Of a stretch of 64,000 nucleotides of DNA, positions 27,924 through 37,937 are shown one piece after another. The DNA lies in assembly GCA_000799755.1 (NCBI GenBank), contig JUHI01000001.1, positions 1,178,001-1,242,000 on the forward strand, read 5' to 3'. The stretch is from Martinezella tropici (GTDB taxonomy: Bacteria > Pseudomonadota > Alphaproteobacteria > Rhizobiales > Rhizobiaceae). The notes beneath the pieces were generated by a model. That model had not been told where the DNA came from. It made no database searches and was given only the letters and a program-made list of their open reading frames with translations. Within the stretch, counting starts at the first letter, position 1, and every line of letters begins with the position of its first letter. The position numbers and the translations under genes were made by a program.

Positions 27924-29456
27924 TCAGACATGTGCAGTCAGCCGCTCGCCTGCGATACGATAGGAGATGGCCTCGGCGAGATGGATGCGCCCGACCGTCG
28001 GCTTGTCGTCGAGATCGGCGAGCGTGCGCGCGACCTTGAGGATTCGATGATAGCCGCGCGCGGAGAACTTCATCTTCTCGGCGGCATCGCGCAGCAATTG
28101 CAGGCCGGCGGCATCAGGCTCGGCGATGGTTTCGATCATCGCGGTTGAGCAGCGGGCATTGGTGCTGACATCCTTCATGCCGGCCCTTTCGAAACGCTCG
28201 CGCTGCCGCTCGCGGGCACGGGCGACGCGGAGTGCGACATCCGCACTGCTCTCCGAGGCTGTCGGCCGGATGAGGTCGGCGGCGGAGACCGCCGGCACGT
28301 CTATGCGGATATCGATGCGATCCAGCAAGGGGCCCGAGATACGGCCCTGATAATCGCTCGCGCAACGCGGCCCGCGGGCACATGTATGTCCCGGTTCGCC
28401 GGCCATGCCGCAGCGGCACGGGTTCATCGCCGCCACGAGCTGAATGCCGGCGGGATAGGCAACGCGGTGATTTGCTCTCGCAATAACACATTCGCCTGTT
28501 TCCAACGGCTGGCGCAGCGCATCGAGCGCCTGTGGCGAAAACTCCGGCAGTTCGTCCAGGAACAGAACGCCGTGATGAGCAAGCGAGACCTCGCCCGGCC
28601 GGGCACGCAGGCCGCCGCCGACGAGCGCCGCCATGGTCGCCGAATGATGCGGCGCGCGATAGGGCCGCCGATCGGAGAGCTTGCCGCCGGAAAGCTGGCC
28701 GGCGATCGAATGGATCATCGACACTTCAAGCAATTCGTTCGTCGACAGTGGCGGCAGGATCGACGGCAGGCGCGAGGCGAGCATCGACTTGCCGGAGCCG
28801 GGCGGCCCGACGAAAAGCAGATTATGGCCGCCGGCGGCCGCCACTTCCAACGCGCGCTTGGCGCTTTCCTGCCCCTTGATGTCGGCGAGATCGGGCAGGT
28901 TGGCCGCGCTGGCGCGAATAGAGGGTTCCGGCCTTGACAGCACCTGCGTGCCGCGGAAATGATTGGCAAGCGCGATCAGGCTGCGCGGCGCCAGAATATC
29001 GATCTCCTTGCCGGCCCAGGCGGCTTCCGGCCCGCTTTCGGCCGGGCAGATCAGCCCCTTGCCCATGGCGTTGGCAGCGATTGCCGCGGGAAGCGCGCCG
29101 GCAACGGGCGCGATCGTGCCATCGAGATTGAGTTCGCCGATGACGGTATAGGACGACAAAGCGTCAGCCGGGATCGCGCCGAGCGATGCCATCAGACCGA
29201 GCGCGATGGCAAGATCGAAATGGCTACCTTCTTTCGGCAAATCTGCCGGCGCAAGATTGACTGTCACTTTCTTCGGCGGCAGTGCGAGGCCGGAAGCGTG
29301 CAGCGCTGCCTGAACCCTCTCCCGGCTCTCGGCAACAGCCTTGTCCGGCAGGCCGACGATGTGCATCAGCACCTTGCCGGGCGCGATCATTACCTGCACT
29401 TCGACGGGTACGCCTTCAATCCCCTGAAACGCCACCGTACTGACGCGCGCTACCAT
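27924..29456 (-). CDS. comM: YifB/ComM-family Mg-chelatase-like AAA ATPase
   Basis: 510 residues: N-terminal Lon-like ChlI domain (VSTVAFQGIEGVPVEVQV), Walker A GPPGSGKSM, Walker B LFLDELPEF, and a C-terminal Mg_chelatase_C domain with a CRCGMAGEPGHTC zinc-like cluster. ComM is a hexameric helicase that assists branch migration during integration of transformed DNA. Monocistronic. Confidence 0.9.
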   Translation of the reverse strand: MVARVSTVAFQGIEGVPVEVQVMIAPGKVLMHIVGLPDKAVAESRERVQAALHASGLALPPKKVTVNLAPADLPKEGSHFDLAIALGLMASLGAIPADALSSYTVIGELNLDGTIAPVAGALPAAIAANAMGKGLICPAESGPEAAWAGKEIDILAPRSLIALANHFRGTQVLSRPEPSIRASAANLPDLADIKGQESAKRALEVAAAGGHNLLFVGPPGSGKSMLASRLPSILPPLSTNELLEVSMIHSIAGQLSGGKLSDRRPYRAPHHSATMAALVGGGLRARPGEVSLAHHGVLFLDELPEFSPQALDALRQPLETGECVIARANHRVAYPAGIQLVAAMNPCRCGMAGEPGHTCARGPRCASDYQGRISGPLLDRIDIRIDVPAVSAADLIRPTASESSADVALRVARARERQRERFERAGMKDVSTNARCSTAMIETIAEPDAAGLQLLRDAAEKMKFSARGYHRILKVARTLADLDDKPTVGRIHLAEAISYRIAGERLTAHV

Positions 29457-29590
29457 CCCCTGCCCTCATCCAACCCGTTTACCGCTATCAATCTTTCACA
29501 GCAGACCATGGGTTGCAATCTGGCAGAAAAGATGGAATGAAACAAGAACAATAAAAGAACGAAGGGACGCTTCAGCAATCGAGGCAAATT

Positions 29591-29992
29591 ATGAAACTTG
29601 CGATATCGATATCCCTTCTGATGAGCGCTATTTTGGCCGGCTGCCAATCCATCGATAGCGGGGATAATCTGGAAAGGGGTGCACCCTATGAATTGAGCGC
29701 CAGGGAAACCAGAGCGGTGGAAAAGGGTCTGCGCGAGCAGCTGCCTTATGAAGGACTCCTGCTCTTCGGGCCGATGGCCGCTTCCAAAAACAGCAAAGGC
29801 CATGTCAGCGTCTGCGGCACGCTCACCGCCATGGGCGGCTACAGCGGCATCGTGAGCAAACGGCCCTATGTCGGAATGATGGTCAACGTGAAGCCGCTTT
29901 TCGGCTTCGTGCCGATCGTCATTGCGGACGAAAGCACCACCGGACAGTCAGCGGTCATCCTGACCTGCAGGCGGATGGGCATCACGATATAG
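29591..29992 (+). CDS. Hypothetical lipoprotein
   Basis: 133 residues. Signal peptide with lipobox LAGC (Cys18). The mature protein has two more cysteines (VSVCGTL and ILTCRRM) that could pair in the periplasm. No family recognised. It is alone between comM and gshB, on the strand opposite to both. Confidence 0.7.
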   Translation: MKLAISISLLMSAILAGCQSIDSGDNLERGAPYELSARETRAVEKGLREQLPYEGLLLFGPMAASKNSKGHVSVCGTLTAMGGYSGIVSKRPYVGMMVNVKPLFGFVPIVIADESTTGQSAVILTCRRMGITI

Positions 29993-30042
29993 CGCGCGGC
30001 GAGACCGGAAACGACCTCGCCGGCCGAAGGGAAAGGTAGTTT

Positions 30043-30990
30043 TCAGGCCCGCTTGGCTTCGATCGCATCCCAGAGCAGGCTGGCGATATCGGCGCCGCCG
30101 AAGCGCTTGACCTCGCGGATTCCGGTCGGCGAGGTCACGTTGATCTCGGTCATGTAGTCGCCGATGACGTCGATGCCGACGAGCAGGAAGCCGCGTTCCC
30201 TCAAGGCCGGTCCGATGCGGGCGCAGATTTCCTTCTCGCGCGCTGTCAGTTCGGTCGCTTCGGCGCGGCCGCCGACATGCATGTTGGAGCGGGCGTCATG
30301 CTCGGCCGGCACGCGGTTGATCGCGCCGACGGCTTCGCCATCGACCAGGATGATGCGCTTATCGCCCTTGCGAACGTCAGGAAGGTATTGCTGGGCGATG
30401 AAGGGCTCGCGGAAGAGCTGGCCGAACATTTCGAGCAGCGACGAGAGATTGCGGTCGTCGCGCGTCGAGTGGAAAACGCCGGCACCGCCATTGCCATAAA
30501 GCGGCTTCAGGATGATGTCGCCCATCTCCTCGCGGAAGCGGCGGATTTCGCCGGCATCGCGGGTGATCAGCGTCTTCGGCATCAGATCGGCAAATTCGGT
30601 GACGAAGATCTTTTCCGGCGAGTTGCGCACCCAGGCCGGATCATTGACGACGAGCGTCTTCGGGTGGATGCGCTCCAGCAGATGCGTCGAGGTGATATAG
30701 GCCATGTCGAATGGCGGGTCCTGACGCAGCAGCACCACGTCCATGGTCGAGAGGTCGACGCGCTCGGGCTCGCCGAGCTCGAAGTGATCGCCCTTGACAT
30801 CGCGCAGGATCATCGGCTCGACGGAGGCATAGACCTTGCCGTCGCGCATGCTCAGCCGCTCGGGCGTGTAATGGAAGAGCTTGTAGCCGCGGTTCTGCGC
30901 CTCGAGGCTCATGGCGAAGGTCGAGTCGCCCGCGATATTGATGCTCCGGACATGGTCCATCTGGACCGCAACATTCTTGATACCAGCCAT
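30043..30990 (-). CDS. gshB: Glutathione synthetase
   Basis: 315 residues, ATP-grasp. N-terminal [21 protein letters not shown], central [12 protein letters not shown] (ATP loop) and C-terminal [26 protein letters not shown] with metal ligands. It joins gamma-glutamylcysteine and glycine. ATG 30990 matches the family N-terminus; the longer frame adds a non-conserved tail. Confidence 0.95.
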   Translation of the reverse strand: MAGIKNVAVQMDHVRSINIAGDSTFAMSLEAQNRGYKLFHYTPERLSMRDGKVYASVEPMILRDVKGDHFELGEPERVDLSTMDVVLLRQDPPFDMAYITSTHLLERIHPKTLVVNDPAWVRNSPEKIFVTEFADLMPKTLITRDAGEIRRFREEMGDIILKPLYGNGGAGVFHSTRDDRNLSSLLEMFGQLFREPFIAQQYLPDVRKGDKRIILVDGEAVGAINRVPAEHDARSNMHVGGRAEATELTAREKEICARIGPALRERGFLLVGIDVIGDYMTEINVTSPTGIREVKRFGGADIASLLWDAIEAKRA

Positions 30991-31114
30991 AGTCAGCCCT
31001 CGCTCGGATTTGCGGACAGATGTAGGTCGGCCCGCCCGCAAACGCAACGGCTATTCAAGGACTTCCGTCAAGGATGTCTTCGCGCGGAATTTCTTCCGCC
31101 GTGGCTGGCCGCGC

Positions 31115-31618
31115 TCAGGCGGCGAGGCCCTGCGCGTTGCCCTGCCGGACGAGATTGCGCAGGCGATAGGCCATCGTCAAAGGCTTGGGGAACGGCTTGC
31201 GCAGAAAGGCGACCTTGCGCAGGTAGCGATCGATGCGCCATGTCGCCCAGGTGCCGCCGGCAAAATAGGCGACGTCGCCGGCATGCAGCGTGCGCTCGAC
31301 ACCGTCTTCCGTGGTGATGTGTACCTCGCCTTCGAGGATCATCACCGTTTCGTCCCAGCCGAAATACCAGCGGAACTCGCCCGCTGTACAATCCCACAGC
31401 GCCGTCATCGCGGCATCGTCCTGCCCGCGCGAATGCTCGGCGATGCGGGCAACGGGATTGCCCGCCAGGATCCAGGAGCGCTCGATCGGCGACGGCTTCA
31501 TTTCCATCTCGCCGCTGGCGCCGGCCACAAAGCTCTTCGACTGCGGCATCGCGACCACGACCGGAACGGCACGCGCGGCAAAGGCCGCCATGCTCGCCAA
31601 CATCAGTTTCAAGACCAT
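31115..31618 (-). CDS. Cupin-domain protein
   Basis: 167 residues. One cupin barrel: FRWYFGWDETVMILEGEVHITTEDG and LHAGDVAYFAGGTWATWRI, close to the EutQ/ureidoglycine-aminohydrolase-like DUF861 group. The N-terminus (LKLMLASMAAFAARAVPVVV) is hydrophobic and may be a signal or anchor. ATG 31618 is preceded by GGGGGA. Function unknown. Confidence 0.75.
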   Translation of the reverse strand: MVLKLMLASMAAFAARAVPVVVAMPQSKSFVAGASGEMEMKPSPIERSWILAGNPVARIAEHSRGQDDAAMTALWDCTAGEFRWYFGWDETVMILEGEVHITTEDGVERTLHAGDVAYFAGGTWATWRIDRYLRKVAFLRKPFPKPLTMAYRLRNLVRQGNAQGLAA

Positions 31619-31715
31619 GCAATCCCCCAAATTCCATGCGCGTCTACAATCTCATCGCATGGAAGGGGTAACGGTGCGGTTCATGAAATCCGGTGCATTT
31701 TAACGATTGCAACGA

Positions 31716-32711
31716 TCAGACGGAAAAACCTTCGATTGTGCAAACGATCATGTCGTGATCTGAAAGCGGCTTGTCCTCTCCGTTGAGGGAAGAAACAAGA
31801 TGGCTTTCGCCAATCTTCAGGCCGCGGGTGATGAACCAGTCGAGCTTCATGGTACGATCTGGAAAGCGGGTGATCAGGCTCGGGCGCGTGCTCGTCTGAT
31901 CGAGCGGGCCGCCGTGGCATTCGAAACCGCGACCCTCGGCCATGGCAAACAGCGTATCGGTCGAATAATCGCCGCCAGTGTGATTGCCGGTGTTGAGATC
32001 GCCGCCGATCAGGATCGGCAGGCCGGGCGCGAAGGCCTCGACCGCATCAATCAGCGCCGCCATTTGCCGCTCGCGATAGGCAGCAGTCGCCACACTTTCG
32101 AGATGAACGGAAACAGCGACCATTGGGCCGGCCTCCGTCTCGACGATGGCGCCGACCGCGCAGCGATCGCCGATGCGCGGCTGCTCGTTGCTGTCGTTGA
32201 ACCAGACGGCTTCGCCCGGCAGACGGATCATGAATGCATCCTTCAGGGCGACGGAGGCCATCAGCGCATTGCCATGAAAGCCCTTTTCGTTGAAATCGTC
32301 ATGGCAGAAGGAGCGCTCGATTTCCGAGCCGAGACTGAGCTCCAGGAATTCGACGCCATAGGCATGGTTCATACCGAGTTCATCGGCAATCACGGCCGTG
32401 GGGTCGCGCTGTTCGGTGCGGGCCATACCCAGATCCATCTCCGACAGCAGGATCAACGGTGCACCGGTTTCCCGCAGCTTGGCAGCGCTTTCCTCTGGAA
32501 ACAGGCAGCGCTCGAGGTTCCAGGCGGCGACCGTAAAGGGGAAGGCCAAAGCCTCGACCTTGGCGGCCCCCCCGCCGATGCGCACCGTATTTAGGCAGGC
32601 GAGCGATGCGAGCTTCTCGGCATGAACGGCCGGAGTTTTTTCCAGAGAAACGAAGCTCTTACGCTCCTCCTGCGAGGGAACGGTGAAAGCGGAAGCGGTG
32701 TTACGGATCAT
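31716..32711 (-). CDS. Endonuclease/exonuclease/phosphatase-family protein
   Basis: 331 residues. EEP-fold motifs: VAAWNLERCLFPEE (metal Asn/Glu), VSVHLES, GGDLNTGNHTGG and the final SDHDMIVC. Members include phosphodiesterases and DNA-repair nucleases; substrate unknown. The start is uncertain: ATG 32711 lacks a good ribosome binding site and ATG 32753 is possible. Confidence 0.8.
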   Translation of the reverse strand: MIRNTASAFTVPSQEERKSFVSLEKTPAVHAEKLASLACLNTVRIGGGAAKVEALAFPFTVAAWNLERCLFPEESAAKLRETGAPLILLSEMDLGMARTEQRDPTAVIADELGMNHAYGVEFLELSLGSEIERSFCHDDFNEKGFHGNALMASVALKDAFMIRLPGEAVWFNDSNEQPRIGDRCAVGAIVETEAGPMVAVSVHLESVATAAYRERQMAALIDAVEAFAPGLPILIGGDLNTGNHTGGDYSTDTLFAMAEGRGFECHGGPLDQTSTRPSLITRFPDRTMKLDWFITRGLKIGESHLVSSLNGEDKPLSDHDMIVCTIEGFSV

Positions 32712-32814
32712 AATGGGGGCCTGTCGCAATGGGATTGTGAACGCCGGCGACATAATCGCAGGCGCCGGTTGCCCGGCAATAGGCTGATTTTGTGACGGTC
32801 CTGTAACGGCGCCG

Positions 32815-33183
32815 TCAAAACGCATCGGGAAAATGCTGCGGCCAGCGGCCGGGCAGCATGGCGACGATGTCATAGCGTTGCGAGAGGCGAGCGAAATCAG
32901 GCTGGCGGGCAAGCCAGAGATCGCTGGCTGCACGGATGCGCCTCTGCGAGGAGAAGGAAACGGCGTCTATCGCCTCCTGCGCGCCGCTCCTCGATTTGAC
33001 CTCGACGAAGACGGCGAGATCGCCCTTGCGGGCGACGATATCGATTTCGCCGAGCTTGGTACGATGGCGGATGGCCATGATGCGGTAGCCCTTGAGCATC
33101 AGGAAGGCGGCGGCGAGATATTCGGCGACATGGCCGCGCCGCCAGGCCTTTTGCCGCTTCAGCCTTTCGCCCGTATCAGGCAT
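32815..33183 (-). CDS. yraN: YraN-family (UPF0102) endonuclease-fold protein
   Basis: 122 residues. PD-(D/E)xK core GEIDIVARKGDLAVFVEVKSR near residues 45-65. The family is predicted to be a nuclease or Holliday-junction-like protein, with unproven role. Overlaps the 3' end of rsmI by 8 bp, the conserved rsmI-yraN pairing. Confidence 0.9.
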   Translation of the reverse strand: MPDTGERLKRQKAWRRGHVAEYLAAAFLMLKGYRIMAIRHRTKLGEIDIVARKGDLAVFVEVKSRSGAQEAIDAVSFSSQRRIRAASDLWLARQPDFARLSQRYDIVAMLPGRWPQHFPDAF

Positions 33184-34084
33184 GGCGCTCCTTCATGTCG
33201 AGCAGGCGCTGGTAAAGCTCCTTTCGCGGTAGGCCGGTGAGACGCGCTGCTTCCGTTGCCGCCTTGGCCGTCGGCATCGTCCCTGAGAGATCGGCGAGAA
33301 TGGCATCGACATCGGCCTCCGCCGCGACGCTTTCGGCAGGCGGGCCGACGAGCCAGACGATCTCGCCCTTCACATTGTCGACGGCGTCATAGAATGCGGC
33401 GAGTTCGGACAACGTGCCGCGCCGGAACTCCTCGAAGGTCTTCGTCAGCTCGCGGCAGACGGCGCCCGCGCGCTCACCGCCGAGCACATCGGCAGCGGCG
33501 GCAAGGGTCGCGGCGATGCGATGCGGCGATTCAAAAAAGATGAGGGTGGCAGGCACTGCTGCGAGCTCGGCCAGCCTGTCGCGCCTGCCCTTGTCCTTGG
33601 CGGGCAGGAAGCCGGCAAAGAAGAAAGCATCGTTGGGAAGGCCGGAGCCGACGAGGGCTGCAAGCGGCGCCGAGGCGCCGGGAATGGGAACGACCTTATA
33701 GCCCGCCTCGATCGCCTGCACCGCAAGACGGTAGCCGGGGTCGGAGACGAGCGGCGTGCCGGCATCCGACACCAGCGCCACAGACCGTCCTGCTTCCAAG
33801 GCCTGCAGCAGCCGGGGGCCGGCCTCGTCGGCATTGTGCTCGTGATAGGCATAGGGCTTGTTCTGGATACCGTAGCGATCGAGCAGAACGCGGGTGACGC
33901 GCGTGTCCTCGCAAGCCAGAACGTCCGCGCCGGCCAGCGTCTCCAGCGCCCTCAGCGTGATGTCACCGAGATTGCCGATCGGCGTGGCGACGAGATAGAG
34001 CGCCGGCTCGAGAGGACGGGCCGGAATCTGGTTGTTATGCAGGCGGAAACTGCGCGTCCCGCCGCTGGATTGCTCTTCGCTCAT
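33176..34084 (-). CDS. rsmI: 16S rRNA (cytidine1402-2'-O)-methyltransferase
   Basis: 302 residues, tetrapyrrole-methylase fold. LYLVATPIGNLGDITLRALE and SDAGTPLVSDPGYRLV-type motifs near residues 30 and 105 are diagnostic, plus FFESPHRI. It methylates C1402 of 16S rRNA. Divergent from dnaN and co-transcribed with yraN. Confidence 0.95.
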   Translation of the reverse strand: MSEEQSSGGTRSFRLHNNQIPARPLEPALYLVATPIGNLGDITLRALETLAGADVLACEDTRVTRVLLDRYGIQNKPYAYHEHNADEAGPRLLQALEAGRSVALVSDAGTPLVSDPGYRLAVQAIEAGYKVVPIPGASAPLAALVGSGLPNDAFFFAGFLPAKDKGRRDRLAELAAVPATLIFFESPHRIAATLAAAADVLGGERAGAVCRELTKTFEEFRRGTLSELAAFYDAVDNVKGEIVWLVGPPAESVAAEADVDAILADLSGTMPTAKAATEAARLTGLPRKELYQRLLDMKERHA

Positions 34085-34336
34085 GCCTGCCCTGAATTCG
34101 TTTGGAATAGGCAGCCTTTATGGGCGAGGCGTGCGCCGACGGCAAGAGCGGTGCAATTCCTGTGGAGCATTGTCGACGAAATGTCGAATTGGCGCTTCGC
34201 AATTGATCCATGCCCCTTGCATTCGGGTGGAGAAGTCTGCCAAGTTGCCTGTCCAATCTTTCGGGCCTCGTCCGAAAACATGTCGCTCGGGCGCCTCGGG
34301 CCGCCCGGCAAGTCACGGTCGAAAGCGGTAGCATCC

Positions 34337-35455
34337 ATGCGTATTACAATTGAGCGGTCGAACCTCCTGAAGTCGCTGAACCACGTACATCGCGTGGTCG
34401 AGCGTCGCAACACGATCCCGATCCTGTCCAACGTGCTGCTGAAGGCCGACGGTACGAGCCTCGACATGAAGGCGACCGACCTCGACCTCGAAATCACCGA
34501 GGCGACGCCCGCCAATGTCGAGCAGGCCGGCGCCACCACGGTTCCCGCGCATCTGCTTTACGACATCGTGCGCAAACTGTCCGATGGCTCGGAAGTGCTG
34601 CTGGCCACCAATGCCGACGGCAGCTCGATGACGGTTGCCTCGGGCCGCTCAAAATTCTCGCTGCAATGCCTGCCGGAATCCGATTTCCCGGATCTCACCG
34701 CCGGCAGCTTCAGCCACTCCTTCAAGCTGAAGGCAGCCGATCTGAAGATGTTGATCGACCGCACGCAGTTTGCGATTTCCACCGAAGAGACGCGCTACTA
34801 CCTGAACGGCATTTTCTTCCACACGATCGAAAGCGGCGGCGACCTGAAGCTGAGAGCCGTCGCCACGGACGGCCATCGTCTGGCGCGCGCCGATGTCAGC
34901 GCCCCTTCGGGCTCCGAGGGCATGCCCGGCATCATCATCCCGCGCAAGACGGTAGGCGAACTGCAGAAGCTGGTGGATTCGCCGGATACGGTCGTCACCG
35001 TCGAAGTCTCCGATGCGAAGATCCGCCTGACGATCGGCTCCATCGTCATGACGTCGAAGCTGATCGACGGCACCTTCCCGGACTATCAGCGCGTCATCCC
35101 GGCCAATAACGACAAGGAAATGCGGGTCGATTGCCAGAGCTTCGCCCAGGCAGTGGATCGTGTTTCGACGATCTCGTCGGAGCGCGGCCGCGCCGTCAAG
35201 TTGGCGCTGTCGGATGGCCAGCTGCTGCTGACCGTCAACAACCCGGATTCAGGCAGCGCGACGGAAGAAGTCGCTGTCGGTTACGAGATGGACCCGATGG
35301 AAATCGGCTTCAACGCCAAGTACCTGCTCGACATCACCGCACAGCTTTCGGGCGATTCTGCCGTGTTCCTGCTGGCCGATGCCGGCTCGCCGACACTCAT
35401 CCGCGACACGGCCGGCGACGACGCACTTTATGTATTGATGCCGATGCGCGTCTAA
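34337..35455 (+). CDS. dnaN: DNA polymerase III beta sliding clamp
   Basis: 372 residues. MRITIERSNLLKSLNHVHRV begins the first clamp domain, with ERRNTIPILSNVLL; DNIDKEMR-like KEMRVDCQSF and the C-terminal ALYVLMPMRV are conserved. The ring holds polymerase on DNA. The in-frame extension upstream is not conserved. A 10 bp stem terminator follows. dnaA is not adjacent. Confidence 0.97.
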   Translation: MRITIERSNLLKSLNHVHRVVERRNTIPILSNVLLKADGTSLDMKATDLDLEITEATPANVEQAGATTVPAHLLYDIVRKLSDGSEVLLATNADGSSMTVASGRSKFSLQCLPESDFPDLTAGSFSHSFKLKAADLKMLIDRTQFAISTEETRYYLNGIFFHTIESGGDLKLRAVATDGHRLARADVSAPSGSEGMPGIIIPRKTVGELQKLVDSPDTVVTVEVSDAKIRLTIGSIVMTSKLIDGTFPDYQRVIPANNDKEMRVDCQSFAQAVDRVSTISSERGRAVKLALSDGQLLLTVNNPDSGSATEEVAVGYEMDPMEIGFNAKYLLDITAQLSGDSAVFLLADAGSPTLIRDTAGDDALYVLMPMRV

Positions 35456-35462
35456 CGAAACC

Positions 35463-35507
35463 AAAGCGCCCTTTCATGCGTTTCTTCAACGCTAGGGCGC
35501 TTTTATT
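35463..35507 (+). terminator. Rho-independent terminator of dnaN
   Basis: AAAGCGCCCT (35463-35472) pairs with AGGGCGCTTT (35494-35503), a 10 bp perfect stem with a 21-base loop followed by TATTT. Confidence 0.8.
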
Positions 35508-35615
35508 TGGTCCTTTGCGGATTGCGACATTTTCTCTTGTTATTGCGTCATTCCGTTGCAAGACCGTAGAGAAGCAATATGTAAGTCGCGACGGTAACAT
35601 CTGGTGGGGAAGAGC

Positions 35616-36209
35616 ATGGCGCTGCGTCTCAAGGAACGGCTGGGCAAGAAGTTCGACGAGGAGATTCGTTTCTTCAAGGGCATGATGCAGGGGCCGAAGA
35701 CCGTCGGGTCGATCGCTCCCACCTCATCGATCACGGCCCGCAAGATGGCTGGCGTCATCAACCCGCAATCCGGCCTGCCCGTGCTGGAGCTCGGGCCGGG
35801 AACAGGGGCGATCACCAAGGCTATTCTCGGGCGCGGCGTCGAGCCGCAGAATCTGGTCGCCATCGAATATTCGACCGATTTCTACAATCATCTCGTGCGC
35901 CGCTACCCGGGCGTCAACTTCATCAATGGCGACGCCTTCGATCTCGATACGACGCTTGGCGTGCTGCGCGGACAGACCTTCGATTCCGTCGTCTCGGGCA
36001 TTCCGCTTCTCAATTTCCCGATGAAGGCGCGCGTTGCCTTGCTGGAAAGCCTGCTTGACCGCATGCCGCCCGGTCGGCCGATGGTGCAGATCTCCTACGG
36101 ACCGGTCTCGCCGATCATCGCCAAACCGGATCGCTACCACATTCGCCACTACGACTTCATTGTCCGCAACATTCCGCCGGCCCAGCTCTGGGTCTACACC
36201 CGCGGCTGA
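35616..36209 (+). CDS. pmtA: Phospholipid N-methyltransferase (PmtA)
   Basis: 197 residues. SAM-binding VLELGPGTGAITKAIL near residue 55, then VAIEYSTDFYNHLVRRYP and SGIPLLNF, the Sinorhizobium/Agrobacterium PmtA pattern. It methylates phosphatidylethanolamine three times to phosphatidylcholine, which rhizobia need for symbiosis. GGGGAAGAGC precedes ATG 35616. In some related genomes this family is annotated as an rRNA methyltransferase; the PmtA call fits the length and N-terminus. Confidence 0.85.
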   Translation: MALRLKERLGKKFDEEIRFFKGMMQGPKTVGSIAPTSSITARKMAGVINPQSGLPVLELGPGTGAITKAILGRGVEPQNLVAIEYSTDFYNHLVRRYPGVNFINGDAFDLDTTLGVLRGQTFDSVVSGIPLLNFPMKARVALLESLLDRMPPGRPMVQISYGPVSPIIAKPDRYHIRHYDFIVRNIPPAQLWVYTRG

Positions 36210-36229
36210 ACCTATCACTGAGACAATCC

Positions 36230-36817
36230 ATGTACGCTCTCTATATCACGCACCCACAGGTGCGCATCGATCCGAACGTGCCTGTTCCGCAATGGGGACT
36301 GTCCGAAATAGGCGCCGAGCGAGCACGGCTGGCGGCAAGCCGCCCGTGGGCCAGCCAGCTCGGGCTCATCGTTTCCAGCGGCGAGCGCAAGGCGATCGAA
36401 ACGGCCGAGGCTTTGGCGGCAGCAAGCGGCGCGGCTATCGAGATCATCGAGGCCACGCACGAAAACGACCGCAGCGCCACGGGTTTTCTGGCCCCGCCGG
36501 AATTCGAAAAGGCGGCCGACTGGTTCTTCGCCAATCCGCATGAGAGCTTCAAGGGCTGGGAGCGCGCCATCGACGCGCAGGCAAGGATCGTCTCCAATGT
36601 GGAGGCCGTTCTTGCGCGACACGACCCGAGCGTGCCGATCGCCTTCGTCGGTCACGGCGGCGTCGGCACGCTGCTGAAATGCCATCTGGAGGGAAAGCCG
36701 ATCGCGCGGCAGGGCGATCAGCCACCCGGCGGCGGCAATCTTTTCTGTTTCGATCTTGCGAACCGCGCCATCTCATGCGACTGGACACCCATGGAAGACT
36801 GGATGGGATGGGCTTGA
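36230..36817 (+). CDS. Histidine phosphatase-family protein with THP instead of RHG
   Basis: 195 residues. The fold is recognisable from [14 protein letters not shown] and [11 protein letters not shown], which holds the second histidine. The first motif reads YITHPQV, keeping the catalytic His but replacing the phosphate-binding Arg by Thr and the Gly by Pro. Activity may be altered. It directly precedes pyrF (stop TGA 36815-36817, pyrF ATG 36819). Confidence 0.85.
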   Translation: MYALYITHPQVRIDPNVPVPQWGLSEIGAERARLAASRPWASQLGLIVSSGERKAIETAEALAAASGAAIEIIEATHENDRSATGFLAPPEFEKAADWFFANPHESFKGWERAIDAQARIVSNVEAVLARHDPSVPIAFVGHGGVGTLLKCHLEGKPIARQGDQPPGGGNLFCFDLANRAISCDWTPMEDWMGWA

Positions 36818-36818
36818 T

Positions 36819-37511
36819 ATGACCGCACGCGACCGCTTGATCGTTGGACTGGATGTTCCAAACCTTCAGGAGGCCGAGAAAGTGGTCGGCGCCCTCGGCG
36901 ACGATATCCTCTATTACAAGATCGGTTATCAGCTCGCCTTTGCCGGCGGCCTGGAATTCGCGCGCGATCTCGCCGCCAGCGGCAAGAAGATCTTTCTCGA
37001 CATGAAGCTGCTCGACATCGACAACACGGTCGCGTCCGGCGTGGAGAACATCGTGAAGATGGGCATGTCGATGCTGACGCTGCACGCCTATCCGAAGGCG
37101 ATGAAGGCGGCCGTCGAAGCGGCCAAGGGATCGGAGCTCTGCCTGCTCGGCGTCACGGTGCTGACCTCGATGGATGAACAGGATCTCATCGCCGCCGGCT
37201 ATGAATATGATCCGCATACGCTGGTGCTGCGCCGGGCCGAACAGGCGCATCTCGCCGGCATGGGCGGGATCGTCTGCTCGGCCGAAGAATCCGCCGCAGT
37301 CCGCAAGATCATCGGCCCCGACATGGCGCTGGTGACCCCCGGCATCCGCCCCGCCGGCAGTGACAAGGGCGACCAGAAGCGGGTGATGACGCCAGCCGCT
37401 GCCATCAAGGCCGGATCGAGCCATCTCGTCGTCGCAAGACCTATCGTCAAGGCCGCCGATCCGAAGGAGGCGGCCCGCGCCATCCTCGCCGAGATCGACG
37501 CCGCGCTTTAA
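36819..37511 (+). CDS. pyrF: Orotidine-5'-phosphate decarboxylase
   Basis: 230 residues. LIVGLDVP at the N-terminus, [10 protein letters not shown] with the first Lys, and the catalytic [13 protein letters not shown] (Asp-Lys-Asp). Final UMP synthesis step. Separated from the phosphatase-like gene by one base, so translation is coupled. Confidence 0.95.
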   Translation: MTARDRLIVGLDVPNLQEAEKVVGALGDDILYYKIGYQLAFAGGLEFARDLAASGKKIFLDMKLLDIDNTVASGVENIVKMGMSMLTLHAYPKAMKAAVEAAKGSELCLLGVTVLTSMDEQDLIAAGYEYDPHTLVLRRAEQAHLAGMGGIVCSAEESAAVRKIIGPDMALVTPGIRPAGSDKGDQKRVMTPAAAIKAGSSHLVVARPIVKAADPKEAARAILAEIDAAL

Positions 37512-37538
37512 ACGACTACAGCAAACAGGGAGGCAGAT

Positions 37539-37826
37539 ATGGCAAAGGGATACTGGATCGCGCGCGTGGATGTCCGCGACGCCGAGCGCTACAAGGATTA
37601 CGTTGCCGCCGCAAAACCAGCTTTCGAGAAATACGGCGCGAATTTCCTTGCCCGCGGTGGTGCCTTCACACCGCTCGAAGGCACAGCGCGCGGCCGCAAC
37701 GTCGTCATCGAGTTTCCATCGCTGCAGCATGCCGTCGATTGCTACAACTCGCCGGAATACCAGATCGCCGCCAAGATCCGCCAGCAGGTGGCAGACGCTG
37801 AAATGGTCGTCGTCGAAGGGGTTTAA
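37539..37826 (+). CDS. DUF1330-family protein
   Basis: 95 residues: MAKGYWIARVDVRDAERYKDY at the start, then FLARGGAFTPLEG and a FPSLQHAVDCYNSPEYQ segment. This is a dimeric alpha-beta barrel family of unknown role. GGGAGGCAGAT precedes the ATG, 27 bp after pyrF, so co-transcription is likely. Confidence 0.9.
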   Translation: MAKGYWIARVDVRDAERYKDYVAAAKPAFEKYGANFLARGGAFTPLEGTARGRNVVIEFPSLQHAVDCYNSPEYQIAAKIRQQVADAEMVVVEGV

Positions 37827-37937
37827 ACCCTTTGAAAAGCCGACGCTGCGATGCAGCGCGATAGCACTTCACCTCGGCGCTCGGATGGGCTAAGACGAAA
37901 CCAGATCAGCCCATCAAAGCCTTTCGAGGAGCCTGCC

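Noticed and set aside
33521..34336. In-frame extension upstream of dnaN
   Set aside because: It runs antisense to rsmI and is not part of the beta clamp; ATG 34337 gives the family N-terminus and normal length.
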